This document shows positions 1 to 6,230 of a stretch of DNA of 15,193 nucleotides, piece after piece. Under the pieces are notes generated by a model. The model saw nothing but the letters and a program-made list of their open reading frames with translations. It was not told the DNA's origin and did not search any database. Position 1 is the first letter of the stretch; each line of letters begins with the position of its first letter. The DNA is from Magnetococcales bacterium. GTDB taxonomy: Bacteria; Pseudomonadota; Magnetococcia; Magnetococcales; UBA8363. The translations under genes were made by a program, and so were the position numbers. The stretch spans positions 1 through 15,193 of the forward strand of contig JADFYU010000059.1 of NCBI GenBank assembly GCA_015232865.1. Reading direction: 5' to 3'.

Positions 1-512
1 CATCCAATATTTTGGTCATGGACGAGCCGACCAACGACCTGGATGTGGAGACCTTGGAGCTGTTGGAGGAGTTGCTCTCCGAATATAGCGGAACCTTGCT
101 CTTGGTCAGCCATGACCGGGCTTTTTTAAATAATGTGGTCGAGGGGATTCTGGTTTTTGAGCAGGACGGAAGAATTGGTGAATATGTCGGAGGCTATGAC
201 GACTATCTATTGCAGACCGCTGGGCAACGTGGGGCCGACGGTGAGGTGAAAAAAGAGAAAAAGGAGTCTGCACTAAAAAAAGTGCGGCCCAAGAAAATAA
301 GTTATCGGGAGCAAATGGAACGGGAAGCGTTGCCGGCGCAAATTGAGTCGATGGAGTCGGAGGTGGCGGCCTTGCAGGAACAGTTGGCTGATCCCGATTT
401 TTATCAAAAGGGGGAGCGTGGCGAATTGGCCAAGGTCAGCCAACGCCTGGAGGACCTGGAACAAAAGCTGGCTGAAAACTATCTCCGTTGGGAATATCTG
501 GAGGCGTTATGA
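1..512 (+). CDS. uup: ABC-F family ATPase, Uup type, C-terminal part (5' end outside window)
   Basis: ABC-F proteins are soluble twin-ATPase proteins without membrane domains that act on ribosomes or nucleic acids. Uup is linked to ribosome function and to precise excision of transposons. The visible part is the end of the second ATPase domain: the codons in frame from position 3 read a Walker B/D-loop motif LVMDEPTNDLD, followed by the switch histidine in LLLVSHDRAFL. After it come a Lys/Glu-rich linker (about positions 245-300) and a C-terminal stretch with heptad-like Leu/Glu spacing (about 310-500), which matches the coiled-coil DNA-binding domain that sets Uup apart from EttA and YheS. 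The stop TGA at 510-512 overlaps the rsmB start in an ATGA junction, so the two genes are translationally coupled. The upstream part lies outside the window, so the Uup assignment rests on the C-terminal domain only. Confidence 0.85.
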   Translation, partial: SNILVMDEPTNDLDVETLELLEELLSEYSGTLLLVSHDRAFLNNVVEGILVFEQDGRIGEYVGGYDDYLLQTAGQRGADGEVKKEKKESALKKVRPKKISYREQMEREALPAQIESMESEVAALQEQLADPDFYQKGERGELAKVSQRLEDLEQKLAENYLRWEYLEAL

Positions 513-1864
513 GAACCCCGGCACGCAAACCGATCAAAGCGGTCAGCAATCCCCGGTTGTCAGCCGTAGAGGCGGTCATTCGGGTGACTCGGGACGGTCT
601 GCCTCTGGCTCTGGGAGAGGAGGCCGATCTTTTCGACCCCCGTGATCGGGGCCTGGCTTTTGAAATTGCCTTTGGCACCATCCGCCATCTCTCATTGCTG
701 GATAAGATCCTCGACTCCTGTATGGCCAGGCCCCTCTCGAAAAAACGCCATTTTTTGCGTGGGGTCTTGCGAACCGGTCTTTATCAGGTTCGCTATCTGC
801 GGGTGCCGGACCGGGCGGCGGTCAACGAGTCGGTCAATTTGGTTAAACGCTCTCCGGAGCAGGCTCACAGTGGATTTGCCAACGCTGTGTTGAGAAAAGC
901 CATCTCGGTGGACCATCAAACCGTATTGGCCAAGGTGAAAAATCCAATCGAACGTCTGGCTCTGGAGTATGCCCACCCGGCTTGGTTGGTGGAGCGTTGG
1001 TTGGCGAGAGCTGATCGGGAACAGGTGATCGCACGATTGATGGCCAACAATCGCCCGCCTCCTTTGACCCTGCGCACCAACAGCTTGAAAATCTCAACGG
1101 ATCAACTGCTCGATCAGCTCAGTCTGGTCCAGGCTGAGGCCGCTTCTAACACCCCTGAGGCCATCCTGATCGCTAATCGAGGTTCGGTGGAGGGGTTGCC
1201 TGGGTTCTCCGAGGGTTGGTTTGCCGTTCAGGATCAGGCGGCCCAGTGGGTCTCTCGTTTTCTTGATCCGCAACCGGGAGACGATATTCTGGATGCCTGT
1301 GCCGCTCCAGGCGGAAAAACCGCCCACCTGGTCGCACTTGCCCAAGGCCAGGCAACGGTGGTGGCGATCGAAAAATATGCCAGCCGGTTGCAGCGCCTAC
1401 AGGAAAACCTGAACCGCTTGCAAATAGCCGGGGTCTCCCTGCATGCGGGTGATGCAGCCGACAGCCAATGGTTGGGTGAAAAGCAGTTTGATCGGATTTT
1501 GATCGATGCCCCCTGCACCGGAACCGGTGTCATTCGCCGTCACCCGGAGATTAAATGGCGCAGAAAACCAAGTGATATTGATAGAATGGTCAAGGAGCAA
1601 GCGGCTATTCTCGATTCGGTCGCGCAGCGATTGCGACCGGGAGGGCGGCTGGTCTATGCTACCTGTTCGGTGGAGCCGGATGAGAATGAACGGCAAGTCG
1701 AGCGGTTTTTGTCCCAGAACAAAAACTGGCGACGGCTGCCCATCACCAGTCAAGATGATGGCATTAATGCCGCCTGCCTTAATCCCTTCGGAGATTTTAG
1801 TGTGGAGCCGGGTCAGTTTGATATGGATGGGTTTTATGCGGCGCGCCTGACCAGGGCGCCGTAG
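509..1864 (+). CDS. rsmB: 16S rRNA (cytosine-967-C5)-methyltransferase RsmB
   Basis: RsmB transfers a methyl group from S-adenosylmethionine to C5 of cytosine 967 in 16S rRNA before 30S subunit assembly; it is cytoplasmic. The protein has 451 residues, close to the family's usual 430-450. Residues 14-140 are helical and match the NusB-like N-terminal domain. The Rossmann methyltransferase core starts near 235, with the SAM-binding motif DACAAPGGKTAHL at 262-274. The two cysteines of m5C methyltransferases are present: Cys336 in DAPCTGTG (product release) and Cys386 in YATCSVEPDENE (nucleophile). The HPEIKWRR segment (345-352) is also typical. I chose the ATG at 509 over a TTG 21 bases upstream because GGAGG at 500-504 precedes it and it forms an ATGA overlap with the uup stop. 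It converges on the CheX-CBS gene with only 31 bases between the stops. Confidence 0.95.
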   Translation: MRTPARKPIKAVSNPRLSAVEAVIRVTRDGLPLALGEEADLFDPRDRGLAFEIAFGTIRHLSLLDKILDSCMARPLSKKRHFLRGVLRTGLYQVRYLRVPDRAAVNESVNLVKRSPEQAHSGFANAVLRKAISVDHQTVLAKVKNPIERLALEYAHPAWLVERWLARADREQVIARLMANNRPPPLTLRTNSLKISTDQLLDQLSLVQAEAASNTPEAILIANRGSVEGLPGFSEGWFAVQDQAAQWVSRFLDPQPGDDILDACAAPGGKTAHLVALAQGQATVVAIEKYASRLQRLQENLNRLQIAGVSLHAGDAADSQWLGEKQFDRILIDAPCTGTGVIRRHPEIKWRRKPSDIDRMVKEQAAILDSVAQRLRPGGRLVYATCSVEPDENERQVERFLSQNKNWRRLPITSQDDGINAACLNPFGDFSVEPGQFDMDGFYAARLTRAP

Positions 1865-1874
1865 AAGCAAAAAA

Positions 1875-1895
1875 CCGCTAACTGCCGAATCAAGG
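1875..1895 (-). repeat. Solitary end of the palindromic repeat family, between convergent genes
   Basis: Read on the - strand, the sequence starting at 1895 is CCTTGATTCGGCAGTT followed by AGCGG. It matches the right-arm end of the 163-bp element at 3368-3530 at 19 of 21 positions. Its outer CC abuts the TGA stop of the CheX-CBS gene (1896-1898), and a run of six T follows on the - strand. No second end or hairpin partner is visible nearby, so this is a lone end or a remnant. With the T run it might contribute to termination between the two convergent genes, but I see no clear stem. Confidence 0.6.
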
Positions 1896-3239
1896 TCAAC
1901 TGCGTCTTTTCTTTCGGTAATAGTTCAAGACCGAATGGATCGGGATGAATCCGCGCAACACCCCTTTGTCACTGACGACCGGTAAAAATCTCAGGTTGAA
2001 CTCCGTCATTAAGTCCGCCGCCTGACTGATGGTTCCGGTCAACGGAATGCGGATCAATTGTTGGCCCTCGTTAAGTTTTCCAACGGCCAGGGTGCAGATG
2101 GCTTTATCACGAGGCCCCATGGCTTTGGTGCCAAAAAATGGCCCCATCACCTGTCTGAGGTCGCTCTGACTGACCACACGAATCAGCTGGCCCTTTTTCT
2201 CAACGCCAATATATCGATAGCCGTCATGACGCATGGCGTTGATGGCTGTCATGATTGTGTCCTCATCTTTGAGGGCAAAAGGCTGTTCTGTCATGACCAC
2301 CCGAATGCTGCCAGCCTCGTCGGGAACGGGTAGCCCGTCGTTGGTCGAGAAGGTTCCGGTATCTTCGACATTATCCAGAATACCGCCAGGTTCCAGCTCA
2401 GATCCATCATTGCTGCCACCACCACCGGCCCCTGAAGAGTCGCCATCAACATCGCCACTGGCATCCGTTGCGCCCGTTGCGCCTGCTCCATCGGCTCCAT
2501 CTGATCCTGCTGCAGAGTCCTCGACACCCAGGGCCTCTTTAAAATCATCGGCAACCGCTTCTGAACTCTCCTCTCCTTCAGTGTCAGCCCCGCCTGCGGC
2601 AATGCGAGCGGCATTGGCTGCGATCTCTGCAATCTCTTCATCGGTTCCTGGAATATCAATGCCCAACAAGGCGTCCGCAAGGCCTTTGGAAAGCAGAATC
2701 CGGCACTCTTCCGTTGGAAAATTTCCGACCTGAATATCGCAGATGGCGGTTAGGTAAGAATAGTGCTCTTTGAAGGTTGGAGGATTATTGCCATATTCAA
2801 ACCGATCGGTGGTCTCCAAAAACAGATGGCCACCGTCTTTCATTTTTGCTTCAATCAGATCGTTGAGTGCGCCAACGATCTGATTGGAAACTTCGTTAAA
2901 ACCCTCCTGGATCTCTTCGTTATATTCCCGGGTTTTTACCTGATTGGTGATGACCCCTTCACCCATCATCATCATCAAGCCGGTCAGGGCGATAGAGGTG
3001 GCCACGTCAATGACGATATGGCAATCACCGCTATTGAGTCCATCCTCCGTCACATAAGCAACGCACCGATCCTTTTCAAACAACGACTCAATATCATCCT
3101 CACCGCGCAACAACTCCACGCCGGTCAGTGTCGCAGTAACCGGAGAGGCGGTCAGCGTATTGAGGTCAGTGCCTAATCTTCCGAAAAAATTCAGAAAAAA
3201 GGGCCGGGTCTTTTTGACAATCTTATCAGGAATTTCCAT
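1896..3239 (-). CDS. CheX/CheC-like phosphatase domain fused to paired CBS domains
   Basis: The predicted protein has 447 residues. The N-terminal part (about 1-195) has the look of the CheX/CheC/FliY phosphatase fold: helix residues 112-123 read EGFNEVSNQIVG, giving the E116-x-x-N119 pair that in CheX and CheC removes phosphate from CheY-P. The Asp/Ser that usually lies four residues before this Glu is Glu112 here. A low-complexity acidic Ala/Gly/Asp/Ser linker covers about 200-305. Residues 312-440 hold two CBS motifs (VMTEQPFALKDEDTIMTAI... and IRIPLTGTISQAADLM...), a module that usually binds adenine nucleotides or SAM. The start is the ATG at 3239; the ribosome binding site is weak. The gene is separated from the chemotaxis cluster by 689 bases and has a terminator-like hairpin upstream, so it probably has its own promoter. 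It may couple CheY-P dephosphorylation to nucleotide levels (inference). Confidence 0.6.
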   Translation of the reverse strand: MEIPDKIVKKTRPFFLNFFGRLGTDLNTLTASPVTATLTGVELLRGEDDIESLFEKDRCVAYVTEDGLNSGDCHIVIDVATSIALTGLMMMMGEGVITNQVKTREYNEEIQEGFNEVSNQIVGALNDLIEAKMKDGGHLFLETTDRFEYGNNPPTFKEHYSYLTAICDIQVGNFPTEECRILLSKGLADALLGIDIPGTDEEIAEIAANAARIAAGGADTEGEESSEAVADDFKEALGVEDSAAGSDGADGAGATGATDASGDVDGDSSGAGGGGSNDGSELEPGGILDNVEDTGTFSTNDGLPVPDEAGSIRVVMTEQPFALKDEDTIMTAINAMRHDGYRYIGVEKKGQLIRVVSQSDLRQVMGPFFGTKAMGPRDKAICTLAVGKLNEGQQLIRIPLTGTISQAADLMTEFNLRFLPVVSDKGVLRGFIPIHSVLNYYRKKRRS

Positions 3240-3325
3240 GGGTTCTTCGCTCGCAATCTACCTAGGCAAAAAATGGGCAATCGAGTACGCTGGATAGATA
3301 TGCAACTTACGAACCAGTTGTTAAT

Positions 3326-3351
3326 AAAAACCAACAAAAGGTTGGGTTTTT
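3326..3351 (-). terminator. Hairpin flanked by A and T runs, terminator-like in both directions
   Basis: CCAAC (3331-3335) pairs with GTTGG (3341-3345) around the loop AAAAG. The stem is extended by AAAAA on one side and TTTTT on the other, so a T run follows the stem on either strand. On the - strand it lies 87 bases upstream of the CheX-CBS start and 17 bases after the palindromic element. It would stop transcription arriving from the cheY/repeat side and so insulate the CheX-CBS gene. Confidence 0.55.
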
Positions 3352-3367
3352 AAAAAGTTCGGTTGAA

Positions 3368-3530
3368 CCTAAATTCGGCAGTTGTCGGTACGCACTTGGC
3401 ACAACCCATTGATTCATCTGGCAAAACAAGAGAAGATCTGATCACCAATAAGGTGACGGCGACTTCTCCTGTTTCACCAGATAAATCAATGGATTGCATC
3501 ATGTACGCACCGCCAACTGCCGAATCTAGG
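3368..3530. mobile_element. 163-bp nearly complete palindrome, MITE-like element, copy 1
   Basis: The ends read CCTAAATTCGGCAGTTG at 3368 and, on the other strand, CCTAGATTCGGCAGTTG from 3530. The inverted repetition continues through the whole element to the centre at 3449, where TCACC (3442-3446) and GGTGA (3452-3456) enclose the loop AATAA. By hand I count 18 mismatches between the 81-base arms; 13 are transitions, and 10 of these would be G-U pairs in a - strand RNA. Exact 5-base direct repeats TTGAA flank it (3363-3367 and 3531-3535), as expected for a target-site duplication. The terminal CCTAGATTC resembles IS1380-family ends as I remember them for ISEcp1. It encodes no transposase, so it would have been moved in trans. 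It lies in the gap between the distal cheY and the CheX-CBS gene. Confidence 0.8.
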
Positions 3531-3540
3531 TTGAATGATC

Positions 3541-3818
3541 CCAGGTTTGGCAGTTTCCAGGATGAACCTTAGAGTCAGTCAGTGTCACCAACTTTTGACG
3601 AATTGGTCCGTGATATCGTGAAATGGTGGAAGAGGTGTCAAAAAACAGTCGATGGAGAAAGTTAACAACCCAGTGCTTCAGCACTCATCCATTGATGGGC
3701 AGGCCGAAGACCAACAAAAAAACAATTAAAAAAAAAGAGTGGGGTCTGGGGCGGTTCTCCGCCCCAGTGGGGTGCGGGGCAAAGCCCCGAAAAAACAACG
3801 GCGGTTGGCGAATCCAGG
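3541..3818. repeat. Possible degenerate further element with decayed ends
   Basis: CCAGGTTTGGCAGTTT at 3541-3556 agrees with a left end of the palindromic family at 13 of 16 positions. CGAATCCAGG at 3809-3818 agrees with the outer 10 bases of a right end (as in copy 2's left end, read on the opposite strand). Between them lie 252 bases of A-rich sequence and GC-rich palindromes with no convincing gene. I see no direct repeat flanking the pair, and the inside is not an overall palindrome. This may be chance or an old decayed copy. Confidence 0.25.
3746..3789. repeat. Tandem pair of GC-rich intergenic palindromes
   Basis: Two perfect stems stand in a row: CTGGGGCGG (3746-3754) with CCGCCCCAG (3759-3767) around TTCT, and CGGGGC (3775-3780) with GCCCCG (3784-3789) around AAA. 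Runs of A lie on both sides. The GGGGTCTGGGGCGG...GGGGTGCGGGGCAAAGCCCCG arrangement resembles the repetitive extragenic palindromes common between genes in alphaproteobacterial-type genomes, where they are often found after genes. No coding function is apparent. Confidence 0.6.
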
Positions 3819-3836
3819 CTTGATGAAGCAACACCA

Positions 3837-3880
3837 AAACAGCCCCCTAAGTCATATCATTGACCAAGGGGGCTGTTTTA
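3837..3880 (-). terminator. Rho-independent terminator after the distal cheY, active on either strand
   Basis: AAACAGCCCCCT (3837-3848) pairs perfectly with AGGGGGCTGTTT (3867-3878) over 12 base pairs, with an 18-base loop. T runs follow the stem on both strands. It begins about 50 bases after the stop codon of the cheY gene at 3929 and probably ends the chemotaxis transcript. Confidence 0.85.
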
Positions 3881-3928
3881 TTCAAAAAAACTCACAACCG
3901 CTCCGCAAAAGTGAGGGGCGTTATCTGC

Positions 3929-4294
3929 TTAGGGAAAATATTTACCCAGTGTATCGCTCAGAATATCCGGAGTGAACGGTTTTTTGATGTGGCCATTGGC
4001 ACCTGCATCAACGGCAGCTTGAACTTTGGCTTCACCACCTTCCGTGGTTACCATGATAATCGGAGTTTTGTTTCCGGTGGCCCGAACGCCTTTGACAAAA
4101 TTCAGACCATCCATAACGGGCATGTTCCAGTCAGACAAAATCAGTTGAATATCGCTGTTTGCACTGAGTGCATCCAGCCCTTGCTGTCCATCTCCGGCTT
4201 CAACGACTTCATCAATTTTAAATCCAGCCTGACGCAAACCACGGGTAACAATTTTACGCATGACACTGGAGTCATCAACGATCAAAACACGCAT
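3929..4294 (-). CDS. cheY: CheY-like single-domain response regulator (distal copy)
   Basis: The protein is a 121-residue stand-alone receiver domain with no output domain. Receiver residues are complete: acidic pair Asp7/Asp8, phospho-acceptor Asp55 in LILSDWNMPVMDG, Thr83/Thr84 in IIMVTTEGG, and Lys105 in IKKPF. The DWNMPxMDG and TTEGGxAKV signatures are those of chemotaxis CheY proteins that bind the flagellar switch FliM/FliN. GGAGA lies 7-8 bases before the ATG at 4294, a strong ribosome binding site. A perfect terminator follows at 3837-3880. The 132-base gap from the cheX-like gene is AT-rich and may carry a promoter, but I found no convincing one. It is one of two cheY genes here; which binds the motor and which acts as a phosphate sink cannot be told. 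Confidence 0.93.
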   Translation of the reverse strand: MRVLIVDDSSVMRKIVTRGLRQAGFKIDEVVEAGDGQQGLDALSANSDIQLILSDWNMPVMDGLNFVKGVRATGNKTPIIMVTTEGGEAKVQAAVDAGANGHIKKPFTPDILSDTLGKYFP

Positions 4295-4426
4295 ATTATT
4301 TTCTCCAATTACTTATTAAAGGATACAGTTAAGACATGAAAATAAAGCACTTTTCGAAGGGACCAAGTACCGTATATTTTGCTTGAATAATCACAAACTA
4401 TTTGTTATTGCCTGCCATAATAAATT

Positions 4427-4903
4427 TTATAGGCTCGCTTGAATCTGGAGGATACCCTCTTCCATCTGAAAGGTCAAAATTTCTGTTGGCCGATTGGTTT
4501 TCCAGTTGGCAATATATTCCGTGCCGATGATGGACATGGGCGGAGAAAGTATGACACCCGGTATCTGGGCTTTGGATTTCATCCCGCCGCCGATCATATT
4601 GGCCAATTCGGCCGCACCATCCAAAAGATCTTCCTGCAGCAGATCCTCATCAGGCAGGCCAACAATTTTGCAAACAATATTTTTTAATAGACTGAGATTG
4701 CAGCAAATAGCAATCATTCCCTCGTGACTGCCATAAAGCCGGACCAAACCGGAGGCCTCCCGATTAAGCCGAAAATCATTGGAGCTCTCTTTTCCACTGA
4801 AGATCACCTCGGACATGGCCATGGTCGCCATAATCTCGACGACTGTAAGACGCAGAGAGTTTAATATTTTTTGTTTGTTCTCTTCCGAATGACTGTCTCT
4901 CAT
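4427..4903 (-). CDS. cheX: CheX-like CheY-P phosphatase
   Basis: CheX proteins dephosphorylate CheY-P in bacteria that lack CheZ. The protein has 158 residues, the usual size for CheX. The phosphatase helix (91-107) carries the full family motif D95-x-x-x-E99-x-x-N102 within DGAAELANMIGGG, where Glu and Asn are the catalytic pair. I chose the ATG at 4903 because GAAGGGG lies 10 bases upstream; longer readings would overlap the preceding cheY by many bases. The gene lies 31 bases after that cheY, which suggests that they are co-transcribed and work as a regulator/phosphatase pair. Only one motif is present, unlike CheC, which usually has two. Confidence 0.82.
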   Translation of the reverse strand: MRDSHSEENKQKILNSLRLTVVEIMATMAMSEVIFSGKESSNDFRLNREASGLVRLYGSHEGMIAICCNLSLLKNIVCKIVGLPDEDLLQEDLLDGAAELANMIGGGMKSKAQIPGVILSPPMSIIGTEYIANWKTNRPTEILTFQMEEGILQIQASL

Positions 4904-4934
4904 GAAAGATTTGCCCCTTCTTGAATCCAATTCC

Positions 4935-5312
4935 TTAGCAACCGCCCAGTCCCAACGCTTCCATGATGCGAGCAGCCATCTCCTCTTGGCTGAATGGCTT
5001 GGTTTGATAATGGATCGCACCGGCTTGAATGGCTTTGATAATGTAGTCTTTTTCTCCCTCTGTCGTCACCATCATGACTGGAATATGTGCCATTCGTTGA
5101 TCCGCTTTTGCAGCGATGAGTACCTCCAGGCCATTTAAACCAGGCATATTCCAATCCAGCAAAACCAAGCCGATTTCTTCATGTTGTTCCGCCAGTATCC
5201 GAAGACCAATCTCTCCATTCTCGGCTTCAAGAACCTCATAACCCAACATGGCACCAATTCCACTGATTACCCGTCGAATCGTTCGAGAATCGTCAATAGT
5301 CAATAATTTCAT
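4935..5312 (-). CDS. cheY: CheY-like single-domain response regulator (proximal copy)
   Basis: The protein is a 125-residue receiver domain. It has the acidic pair Asp7/Asp8, phospho-acceptor Asp53 in VLLDWNMPGLNG, Thr in MMVTTEGEK, and Lys in YQTKPFS. The start is the ATG at 5312, with AGGTGA about 11 bases before it. It differs clearly from the other cheY here (for example GLNG in place of VMDG), so the two are paralogues rather than a recent duplication. It sits between cheR and the cheX-like gene, with gaps of 61 and 31 bases. Its likely role is as a phosphate acceptor from CheA, acting on the flagellar motor or as a phosphate sink. Confidence 0.92.
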   Translation of the reverse strand: MKLLTIDDSRTIRRVISGIGAMLGYEVLEAENGEIGLRILAEQHEEIGLVLLDWNMPGLNGLEVLIAAKADQRMAHIPVMMVTTEGEKDYIIKAIQAGAIHYQTKPFSQEEMAARIMEALGLGGC

Positions 5313-5373
5313 TCTGCACCATTCACCTATTTTTTAAAACCCGAACAGCTGGAAACTCGTCATCTGATTTGAT

Positions 5374-6207
5374 TTATTTGCGACGATACATTGCTGCCGC
5401 ACCAATCATGACCTGTGAAAAATCGGATGTATAACCACGTGGTGATTCTGAAGCACCAATGGCCAGTATCCCATCTTTATCCAGTATACCATGAATTTTA
5501 CCATATATTTCCCGTTTTAATTCATCGGAGAAATAAATCAACACGTTTCTACACATGATAAAATCAAAGCTTTTAAGCGGAGAAAAATCATCCTTCAGGT
5601 TAAATTGTTTAAATTCAACAATTTCTTTAACCTCAGGTTTGATTTCGTAGACCATGCCATTTTTGTTGAAAAAGCGTTCTAAATATCCCGGCTTCATTCC
5701 GCGCGAGATGGCCAATTGACTATAACGTCCAGATTTTGCCATAAAAATGGCCGAAGGGGAAATGTCCGTGCCTATAATGCTGAATTTACTCAGTGGTGGT
5801 GCCGAGGCCCCGGCTTTTTGTATGGCAAACTGCAACAGCATGGCCAGAGAATAGGCCTCCTGGCCCGTTGAACTGGCTGCTGACCAGATCCGCACTTTGG
5901 GTTTGCTGGCCGCCTGTTTGATCAAAAATGGAACAATATGTTCCTCTAGGGCCGTCGCAAAAGAAGAGTCTCGAAACCAAAGCGTTTCGTTGGTGGTCAT
6001 GGCGTCAACCACTTTAGCCCGGAGAGTGCCCGCTGTATCTGCGACTAGTTTGTTGTGAAGTTCCTCAAAATTGTCACAGCCATTCTGTACCATCAGAACA
6101 GTCAGACGGTTTTCCACCAGATACTCTTTTCCCTCGTTTATCAAGATTCCGCTGTATTCGTGAAGAAATGATCGAATCAGCTCAAACTCTTTTTTGGAAA
6201 TGGCCAT
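5374..6207 (-). CDS. cheR: Chemoreceptor glutamate methyltransferase CheR
   Basis: CheR methylates glutamate residues of chemoreceptors with SAM, the adaptation step opposed by CheB. The protein has 277 residues, typical of the family. The helical N-terminal domain (about 1-70) begins MAISKKEFELIRSFLHEYSG, as in many CheR proteins. It is followed by the methyltransferase domain: TTNETLWFRD (71-80), SAM motif WSAASSTGQEAYSLAM (108-123), FSIIGTDIS (142-150) and FDFIMCRNVLIYF (214-226). The family's usual CSTGEEPYS reads SSTGQEAYS here, a mild deviation. I chose the ATG at 6207, 23 bases after the cheB stop, over a TTG at 6243 that would overlap cheB. The ribosome binding site is weak, so translation may depend on coupling to cheB. 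Confidence 0.93.
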   Translation of the reverse strand: MAISKKEFELIRSFLHEYSGILINEGKEYLVENRLTVLMVQNGCDNFEELHNKLVADTAGTLRAKVVDAMTTNETLWFRDSSFATALEEHIVPFLIKQAASKPKVRIWSAASSTGQEAYSLAMLLQFAIQKAGASAPPLSKFSIIGTDISPSAIFMAKSGRYSQLAISRGMKPGYLERFFNKNGMVYEIKPEVKEIVEFKQFNLKDDFSPLKSFDFIMCRNVLIYFSDELKREIYGKIHGILDKDGILAIGASESPRGYTSDFSQVMIGAAAMYRRK

Positions 6208-6230
6208 TGTATAGATCGTTCTCAGTAGAG

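Larger units (their letters stand above)
3240..3928. other. Gene-poor gap of 689 bases filled with repeats and hairpins
   Basis: Between the CheX-CBS start and the distal cheY stop I see no convincing gene. From low to high coordinate the gap holds the CheX-CBS leader, a terminator-like hairpin (3326-3351), the 163-bp palindromic element with its TTGAA duplications (3363-3535), possible decayed element ends (3541 and 3818), an A-rich tract (about 3714-3736), two GC-rich palindromes (3746-3789) and the cheY terminator (3837-3880). Short open frames here read through repeats and lack ribosome binding sites. The gap looks like a landing zone for small non-coding elements. Confidence 0.7.

Noticed and set aside
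2233..2733. Ser/Pro-rich 166-codon + strand frame opposite the CheX-CBS gene
   Set aside because: The composition is the antisense reading of the Ala/Gly/Asp linker; the opposite strand shows the phosphatase and CBS motifs.
3623..3823. 66-codon open frame in the cheY/CheX-CBS gap
   Set aside because: It runs through the A tract and the GC-rich palindromes, has no ribosome binding site or recognisable protein features, and is Lys/Asn/Gly-rich in the way repeats translate.
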